This document shows, piece after piece, positions 57,401 through 64,000 of a stretch of DNA of 64,000 nucleotides. A model generated the notes under the pieces. That model did no database searches and had not been told where the DNA came from. It was given only the letters and a program-made list of their open reading frames with translations. Location: NCBI GenBank assembly GCA_904066235.2, contig CAJFCV020000005.1, positions 4,769,501 through 4,833,500 on the forward strand, given 5' to 3'. A program made the translations under genes and the position numbers. The stretch's first letter is position 1. Every line of letters starts with the position of its first letter. This DNA is from Bursaphelenchus xylophilus. Taxonomy: Eukaryota; Nematoda; Chromadorea; Rhabditida; Aphelenchoididae.

Positions 57401-58339
57401 CTGTTGAAGAGGACGAAGTCACGAACGGCGACCTTAACTTGAGTATGGTACCCATGGAGGCGTCGGCCGAGGTATCAGAACAGTATGGAGTTCCGTACAT
57501 GGATAAAGATGTGACGAAACTGGCCATGATCGTGAGTATGGCTTACGATGACGAGGAAGTGGTTCAATTTTTGGATAAGGTAAGCATGACAACTGGAAAC
57601 GAACAAAGTATTATTTTATAGATAATCCGCCGGCCAAACGAAGAAGTGAAATGGTTATGCGTGGTACTCAGAGCTTCTATTATTTTGGGAATCGATATCC
57701 AGGATAAGATTAGGTGAGTTTAAATCAAAAGGGACGCAATATGTTCTCTTTAGCCCGCGTTTGGAAACAGCCTTGAAGGAAGAGCTTTTGAAGAACAGTC
57801 GGGAAAGAACGAACCTAAAACTATTCGAGGAAAATGGAAAGGAACTCCTGATACGAAGCCAGATCTGCACCACCAATGTCCATACCACCTTCAAAAATAT
57901 GGATACCCAGGGGCAACTTCGTCTTTGTTCGTCCATCGCTTTGTCCCTGATCAAACAAGACAAGATTGAGTTCATTCATGTGTCCCAACTCATCGATCGT
58001 CTACTGGCTCAGAAGATGAGTGACGTCGCGTTTACCCTTCTGAAGTCCTACAACACGATTCATGAACCGATCAGAAATCAGGAAGTTGCCACCTTATATG
58101 CAGCAATCTTCTCCGGCACCCTTGAGAAGATCCGCCTCAACACCCCAACCGGTCATATCATTGAACCAAGAACAATGCCGTGGGTGGATATCAAAGAGAA
58201 GGTTGGAGCTATGATAAGATGTCCAGAAGATTGCCACCATCTTTATCAGAACACGATTGCCGTACTTCGGAAGATGGGTATGGAGAAGGAGGCTAGACAA
58301 CTCGAAATTGCATCTGATCAGTTGAGTTCAAATGCTTAA
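51433..58339 (+). CDS. rod-1: ROD/KNTC1 kinetochore protein (RZZ complex)
   Basis: Large subunit of the Rod-Zw10-Zwilch complex, which loads dynein and checkpoint proteins on kinetochores. Twenty exons join in frame for 2015 residues: 51433-51547, 51588-51737, 51773-52104, 52153-52613, 52674-52800, 52837-53044, 53111-53634, 53676-54157, 54221-54967, 55008-55215, 55253-55353, 55392-55490, 55529-55641, 55687-56407, 56449-56635, 56680-56896, 56940-57227, 57290-57579, 57622-57713, 57754-58339. Matches to KNTC1 include LDKQRFDAAMKWALEYGLD, ARCLWQRYVDNMETNLQTKL, VNPYDYDLIHTVLTKC and ARLPFHIFF. The N-terminal part should form the beta-propeller and the rest an alpha-solenoid. The start ATG directly follows GTGTTTCAG, a likely trans-splice site. 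Length agrees with the family. Confidence 0.93.
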
Positions 58340-58955
58340 CCATGTATCTATTTAGCTATCATGTTTTTATTTATTTTGTTCCTTGTAAACTCGAATGCTA
58401 ATATTAAAAGTACCAGGTGTCTAATTTTATCGTATATGGTCTTGATAAAAAAGAAATAGTATAAAAAGAGGTTTAAAATAACGCAATAATCAGAAAGTAG
58501 GGCGCGGCTCGCCTTGCACGGATGAATGACATCATTTCTATAACATGTCATTGGGTAATTTGCTAAATGCCACGTTCGTACCATACGTGCTTCTGTGGCC
58601 TGCTTGTTGACGTTTGAGGCGTATGGTGTCTATTTTGTTGTCTTGCTTACATTGACTTGTCTTGGCAGCCAATGATGAAAATATTTTACCTTGGAAACTG
58701 TAGTACATGAACTCTTGTATTTTTTTGCTTTACCCTTCTGTTTTATTTTATTCTGCAAAATTATAAGTATATTGCTTGGTCACAGATTTTGCGAAATTCC
58801 CATAATTTGCATAACCGAACATCTAATTCCGCGACGAGTATAAAAGCGCGTGTGGTTGCTCCGGTCTTCTCTTGCGACCAGAGTTGGAACCGTGTGCAGA
58901 GGTCTCTCGCGCGCTCAGTCAAGAACACCACCTTCAGCTTCACAACTCATCAGCT
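58340..58955. promoter_or_regulatory. intergenic region with TATA box of copy 2
   Basis: 616 bases between ROD-1 and the second multi-pass protein. The downstream part carries the TATA box at 58839-58846. Otherwise it is AT-rich and shows nothing I can name. Confidence 0.5.
58839..58846 (+). promoter_or_regulatory. TATA box
   Basis: TATAAAAG in a GC-rich context (GACGAGTATAAAAGCGCG), 117 bases before the start codon at 58956. It argues that this gene has its own promoter and is not simply downstream in an operon with ROD-1. Confidence 0.6.
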
Positions 58956-59996
58956 ATGGCCATGGAACCCATCGTCCAGCTCGGCGGCAAGTACAAGGAG
59001 GAGCTAAGTGCCACCTTCGAAGGCCTTCGGCAACGCTCGTCTGTTTCCGTTGCTGCTGCGCAAGAACAGCTTCAGCTCCTTCAACAGCAGGCCGAACAGC
59101 TCAAGCAGTCCAGTCCCGAGGCTCTGGTCGGAACTCTTCAGGATTTAGTATGTTTCCGTATTGTTATTCTTTTGTTATGCTAGCTAGGGTACCGAATGTT
59201 GAGTAACATTGCATCTTTCAGTCTCCAGTAGAAGTCCCCACTCCAAAGCTCCTAGACACCTTTGGATGGCTGACAGTGATGGAAGTGACCAAGACCGTCG
59301 TGTCCGTTCTCACCTCTTATCTTCTGGCTCCATTCATTGGTCTCTTCTTCGAGAGTCTGACTGCTATCGTCCTGGCTTACGGTGTTGTCCCTGCCCTTTT
59401 GTACCGTCAACTTACGGCCACCGAGAGCGACACCGAGCACCGTTTCTATCTGCTCTCGGCTGCCGCCGCTGAAGGTCTTCTGGTCGGATTCATTATCAAC
59501 AACCGATACCTTGCCGCCAGCCAGCCCATTGCTGCTGTGACTCCGCTGTTCATAGCCTTGGTCGCCCAGCTTGGTGAGGGCAAATTCCCCAGCCGTCAAG
59601 CGTTCCTTGGAGCCACCCTTGGATCGGGAGTTCTGGCACACCTGGCGCTGAGCATTCTTTTTGGAAGCCTGTCTTTCCCCGGCTTCCTCCTCTCTGCGCT
59701 CTATGCCGGAGTCGGATTTGCCAGCATTCAGTTGCTCCTCAAGGATTCTCAAGTAAGTCCAAGTCAAGTTCAGTTGCATTTTTGTTGTGGCTGAGGGAAA
59801 GTTGGAAGGGGGCGGGAAACTGAACGGATTTTTAGTAATCTTTTTGCTCTGACAATGTACGGCCTTTTCATGTTATTATTTTTGCTTTTTCTAGGCACCC
59901 TCCTACAAATACCAGTTCATCTACTTCATCGGTGCCATCCTGTCTCAAGGAATTGTCTTTGGCATTTTCGGTGGCGCTCCTCCCGCGCAGAATTAG
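58956..59996 (+). CDS. multi-pass membrane protein, BI-1/TMBIM-like, copy 2
   Basis: Three exons (58956-59147, 59222-59752, 59895-59996) encode 274 residues. It is a clear paralogue of the gene at 50063: both start with a PIV-[EQ]-LGGKY motif, share the block AAEGLLVGF/AVEGLLVGF, the [ILP]ALVAQ[LF]GEG motif, FLGATLGSG/YLGATLGAG, and the C-terminal FGIFGG/FGLFGG, and both have introns at the same positions in phase 0. About six to seven membrane segments. Relation to Bax inhibitor-1 is possible but not proven. AATAAA lies at 60049-60054. Confidence 0.8.
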
Positions 59997-60177
59997 CCCG
60001 CATTCCACCATCTACTGACTCGGGCGGAAATATTCTATGTTTGCACTAAATAAATGATTTATTATCGTTTTCTTGTTGTTTTTTTTATCTTTTTGTTGCT
60101 TTGTATGTGCGTTCATTGATCTAATAAATCTATAAAACGAGGGAACTCCGATCATTTTGTTTTTGTTTCGCACTAGA

Positions 60178-61639
60178 ATGGGGGAAATTGTTGATCTATC
60201 AGCTAAATTGGACAAGGTACTTGATTTGGCACCTCCAAGTTTGGATGAATTGAAAGCAGTGATCGAGAATGGATTGCATGATTATTTCGTGGAGAGCTCA
60301 GTCACTATTACGGATTGCCCAGGTACAATATGTGCTTGACAACGCGTTGTCGTTTTTTCATTTGCCTTCTTTCAACCAAAGACGGTTTAGAAACATAGGA
60401 GTATAGGACACGGCAATACGTCTATCTTTAAGGAGGCACTTTAAAGATAATGTTGCACGTGACCTTTTAGTATTCGTTATAAAAAATAAAATACCGTTTA
60501 TGAACAATCGCAGGGTGAGTCCGAAAATTTTGCGATCGCACCCCCACGACGTCGGCGAAAAAAATTCTACGAGCTTTATCGACTGTTATCGTATGTCCGT
60601 TTCGTTGAAACGGGTGTCCATTGTGACAAACATGTTTACTGGCTGTAAATGTGGTCTTATCTACAAATACCAATTTCCTGGTGATAGTACTCACTTATCT
60701 TACTTGTTTAGACTTCAAAACCGAGCCGTACAACTTGGAGGGGAGTGGTCTTAGCCCGGATCTGAGAATTGTCGATTGCGGAGGGCATGGAAACTTCTTC
60801 CCCAAATTCCAACGGCACAAACAGTTTGATCTAAAGGTAAAGAACCAAACAAAACTTCCAAGACCTTTAAGAAAATTTCAAAAACTTCCGAGTTGCCTCA
60901 GGGCTGGATCTTTGGCCCAGGCGCTGCACCCAGGGAGACAGTTGGAGTAAACGCCGAGCTTGTGGCCAATGCTAATTTCAATACGAACAAGGTAAGATGA
61001 CAGTAAAACAAGCAATTCTGCTCAGGTCAATTGTTATAATGGTCGGCTGACTCCAGATGGGAAAGGATATTTGGAAGGGACTCATTCTGATACATGCTTC
61101 AAGATGATTGCAAATCTAGCGTTGTGTTCGGACGAGGCGGGTCATCGTGTTTGTAAGTGACGTCATAAGAAATACGGTTTTTGAAGTGAGGATCTCGGCC
61201 AAGAAACGAACGGGAGATGGGAGTTTCACGGAGATTATTCAAAAGATTTTGGCCTCACATTACCGCAATAAACTGGTTTGCTTAGCCGGGATTTGGCGCT
61301 TCGAGAAAGGCCGTGGTTATTTCCACATCGTTCCAGATTATCCGGAGAAAGATTTTGAAAAACTGGATGACGTGAGTTGTTTCCTTTCTAAGTCATGTTT
61401 AGATTTGGAAAAACTGGCTCCACTTCTTCGAACTCCCGGCTCCTATGACCATGACTACCGTAATCCATAGTAATGATATTGGGTTGGATGTCCCAGTTGA
61501 GCATACGCACGGATTCAGTGGGCGGGGTCATTGCGGACATTATCATGGGGATGTTACCCCAAGTGAGGCCGTTTATGATGGCTATTTCTTGCCTGCCACC
61601 AAGTTGTATAGAATCGACAACACCAAACATCTTTCATGA
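60178..61639 (+). CDS. C11orf54/DUF1907 zinc-dependent ester hydrolase
   Basis: Six exons (60178-60322, 60712-60836, 60902-60991, 61026-61152, 61187-61371, 61403-61639) encode 302 residues, close to the human protein. Landmarks: RIVDCGGHGNFFPKFQRHKQ, WIFGPGAAP, the ISAKKRTGDGSF block, WKNWLHFFELPAP, and the zinc-binding HTHGFSGRGHCGHYHGD with the HxH...H pattern, followed by GYFLPATKLYRID. The family hydrolyses small esters in vitro; the physiological substrate is uncertain. The fourth intron is only 34 bases and could also be read through in frame, adding about 11 residues that homologues lack. The gene starts 182 bases after the stop of the previous gene. Confidence 0.9.
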
Positions 61640-61858
61640 GGTACTATCAACCCAGCAAAACAAGTCCATCTTTTCTTTTGAACTATCTTTTATTACGCCA
61701 AAAACTAGCTCAAACTAACAAATAAAAAATATACACATTTTGAGACCAATCGAACAGTATAAATTATAGTAAGTAGGGTACACCGTTTAACTTGCGGGGT
61801 TTAGTTGTAAATATTGAGAAATTTAATAAATGATATCTTCATCCGGATGTAAACATCT

Positions 61859-64000
61859 TCAATGCCAATCAATCACACCTCGGTCGTATTCTTTGATGAA
61901 ATGCCAGATAATCTTCAGCCTCCTTTGATGCACAAACGGATATCGTCTTTCCAAATCTTCGTATGCATTTATTGTAATCTCATGAGGTTGCAATGGCTGG
62001 GTGGCTTCTCTTCTGACGACCAATTGATCTTTTCTTGGAGCTCTTCTAATCGCATTGCTATTCGCTGTTCTCTGTTCCGTGTTTCTGAAGGTCCGAAGGG
62101 TTCTTTCTCCCTCTTCATCATTCCTTTCCGAGGTTGAAGCCTTCGTATCTTGACTAGAATCATCTTCCATCTGACTGTCGTCTGTTGCTTTACTATGTTC
62201 TTCCGATCCATACCGATCATCTCCATCCCTCTGGATGCCACTTCCATCTTCTCCATTTCTATCTGTTCCAAATGGGCTTATCCTCGCTACCGGAACATTC
62301 TTATTGGTGCTATCCGAAAGAGCCGACTTATCTGAATCACGGTCCAGAGTCCTCTGCGAATGCGGCAATAAGTCGAGTCTAGGTTGTGTGTGGACAGAAG
62401 GGCCTCCATTATCATTAGCGTTAACTCCATTCCTCCCATCACAACTTCCATTAACCTTCGAAGCTATTTGTCCACAATTAATTCCGTCCGTTTTAATCTT
62501 GGCTTTAAGGAGTATTTCTTCTGGGGTTTCGATTGACTTCCTCTTGAGATTGTTCAATGCAACCACTGGGGGGCTCTTTGGAGGTTCTGATTGTGTTTTA
62601 CTTTCTGTTTTGAGACGATCCAGGGCTAGTCGGGGCGGTTCGGTGCTCTCTCTTAGCAAATCATTGCTGATATCACAAGATCTTCTTGGTGGCGATTCTA
62701 GTCTCCTCTTTCTCGGGATTCCATCAGGATGCGATCGTTGTTCTTCCAGATGGGTCAGCATCGAATAAACACAATGCTTTTTGTCCTTTCTCGGGTCATA
62801 ATCCACTCCTTCCTTCAATCTGGCAGCCAAATCATACCATTCCGCTTCGTGGATTCTGCCAAACTTCTTCAGATTGCAGAGATGGATAATGAACTGGAAG
62901 TAGTAACGGGCTTCGAGTAATTTCTCGCGGAGTTCTCGGACCATTACTCTCTACAATTGGGATCACATAAATAAAACATTATTAAACCTTACATGTATTC
63001 CATATGTCATTCTCGGTGAATGGAGACATCTAAATGAGCTGAAGAAGTCATTTAACAGGATCAGAAGTTCTTTTTCATTGTCATTTAGGTCAACAAACTC
63101 TCGGACTCTCTGAAAAAACATTAATTCACAATCTAGAAGTTCCAATATTAACTTTCAAACATTATAGTATAAAATTACACACCCTGTGCTGATTCTGTAT
63201 TGTGTATGGCTGATGTGCCTGGGCATACCGAGCTGTTTGGAAGTGGAGATCGATGATCTTTTGGTTCTCTCCAAAATTCCCACTAGAATTAAAGTAATGC
63301 TTTCCTTCTCCGCTTACTCATTGAACTTGCTGCTGAACATAACACTCTCAATCGATGTTCCGGGTGGTGTTCTTCTCAACATTCTAGCCAGACTTTTGGT
63401 AATAATGAAGCATGGTGGCTGTTTCCAGGCATTCGTGATCTTTCTCAATCTGCCGGCACTCGTGTTTCTGTTGTACTTTCGATAATGACGGGTGATGTCG
63501 AATTCATGGGAGCCATCAAACTTGTGATTCAAAGAGACGATCAGACCGTGACACCAGTCTTCATCCCCATCCGGCTTTCGTTTCTTTTTCGGCGATAAAT
63601 TTACCGGAGTTTGGACTAGATTCTCTTTGAATTTGAAGGTCAACCGGCTATGGCAAGTGGAAAGGTGATACAGAAACGATGTTAGATATCTAAACTTTCG
63701 CTTGTATTGGCAGAGAAAACACTCCGAATTTGTGAACCGGAAGACATCTGCAGGTGGCGCAGATTCAGCCGCCGCTATTGCTTCTTCCACGGAATTGGAA
63801 AACAATTTTGTCTAAAAAAGTCTTTTTTACTGATATCAAAATCCCTCAAGTTATATCTAAACCACTCACATCTTGTCCATAAGGGCCATCTGTCATCCGG
63901 AAACACCATGCAATAACATCCGGCATTGGGGCGTTCAGCCATTTGGGTCTGAGATTATCTTCTACCATATCCAAGAGTCCAAAGGGAGTGCCTACCATGG
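61859..64000 (-). CDS. SUZ12-like Polycomb (PRC2) subunit, 5'-partial
   Basis: Minus-strand exons 64000-63870, 63811-63318, 63282-63183, 63109-62993, 62950-61859 join in frame for about 644 codons; the N-terminus lies outside the window. A C2H2-type zinc finger (CFLCQYKRKFRYLTSFLYHL, then STCHSRL) has the SUZ12 spacing and the following HSRLTFKF matches the SUZ12 CHSRF.F pattern. A VEFS-box-like region follows: LNDNEKELLILLNDFF and, after an intron, YYFQFIIHLCNLKKFGRI. The rest is a long acidic, disordered part with a conserved-looking end (RRYPFVHQRRLKIIWHFIKE). SUZ12 scaffolds PRC2, which methylates H3K27. In Caenorhabditis this place is filled by the very divergent MES-3; orthology to it is inferred. 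Confidence 0.75.

Noticed and set aside
62235..62768. 177-codon plus-strand frame
   Set aside because: Antisense to the long SUZ12-like last exon, which has splice-consistent, homologous sequence.

Overview
The window is nuclear DNA of a nematode; I cannot name the genus. The evidence is compact multi-exon genes on both strands, introns often only 34-60 nt long with GTAAG donors and TTTCAG/TTTNAG acceptors, gene spacing that looks operonic in places, and worm-type gene content (nicotinic receptor subunits, a ROD-1/KNTC1 homologue, Numb, secreted Gly/Tyr-rich proteins). I rebuilt exon chains by hand from splice signals and phase. Where a chain closes in frame from ATG to stop I treat the model as strong.

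Layout. 1-1.8 kb: nicotinic receptor-like subunit, minus strand, 3' end outside the window. 3.3-7.2 kb: an 887-residue disordered scaffold-like protein of unknown function, possibly with distant 5' exons up to 12.3 kb. 12.6-14.0 kb: FAM161 homologue. 14.3-15.3 kb: small membrane protein. 15.7-21.5 kb: a run of small secreted protein genes, including three related Gly/Tyr-rich genes that share a C-x10-C tail motif. 21.6-22.6 kb: the catalytic half of a tyrosine phosphatase, split by a foldback element. 22.9-24.1 kb: Cys-rich type II membrane protein. 25.8-28.8 kb: a DGAT2-family acyltransferase tail to tail with a TMEM126-like gene that carries a tRNA-Val in an intron. 29.05-30.34 kb: a large palindrome. 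30.4-32.1 kb: trypsin-like protease and a small membrane protein. 35.9-38.3 kb: second nicotinic receptor subunit. 38.7-40.0 kb: mitochondrial phosphate carrier. 41.5-48.1 kb: Numb, with a long first intron holding a dense array of a 9-bp palindrome. 48.4-49.9 kb: orphan type I membrane protein. 50-60 kb: two paralogous multi-pass membrane proteins flanking ROD-1. 60.2-61.6 kb: C11orf54/DUF1907 ester hydrolase. 61.9-64 kb: a SUZ12-like Polycomb subunit, 5' end outside the window.

Most neighbours belong to unrelated pathways (synaptic receptors, lipid synthesis, kinetochore, asymmetric division, chromatin), as is usual for a nematode chromosome arm. The real accessory content is the 16-21.5 kb secreted-protein cluster and the inverted-repeat elements at 18.0, 21.8, 29.1 and 41.55-42.99 kb. 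The GCACNGTGC array inside the Numb gene is the most unusual structure here; the Gly/Tyr family and the SUZ12-like gene are the next most interesting.
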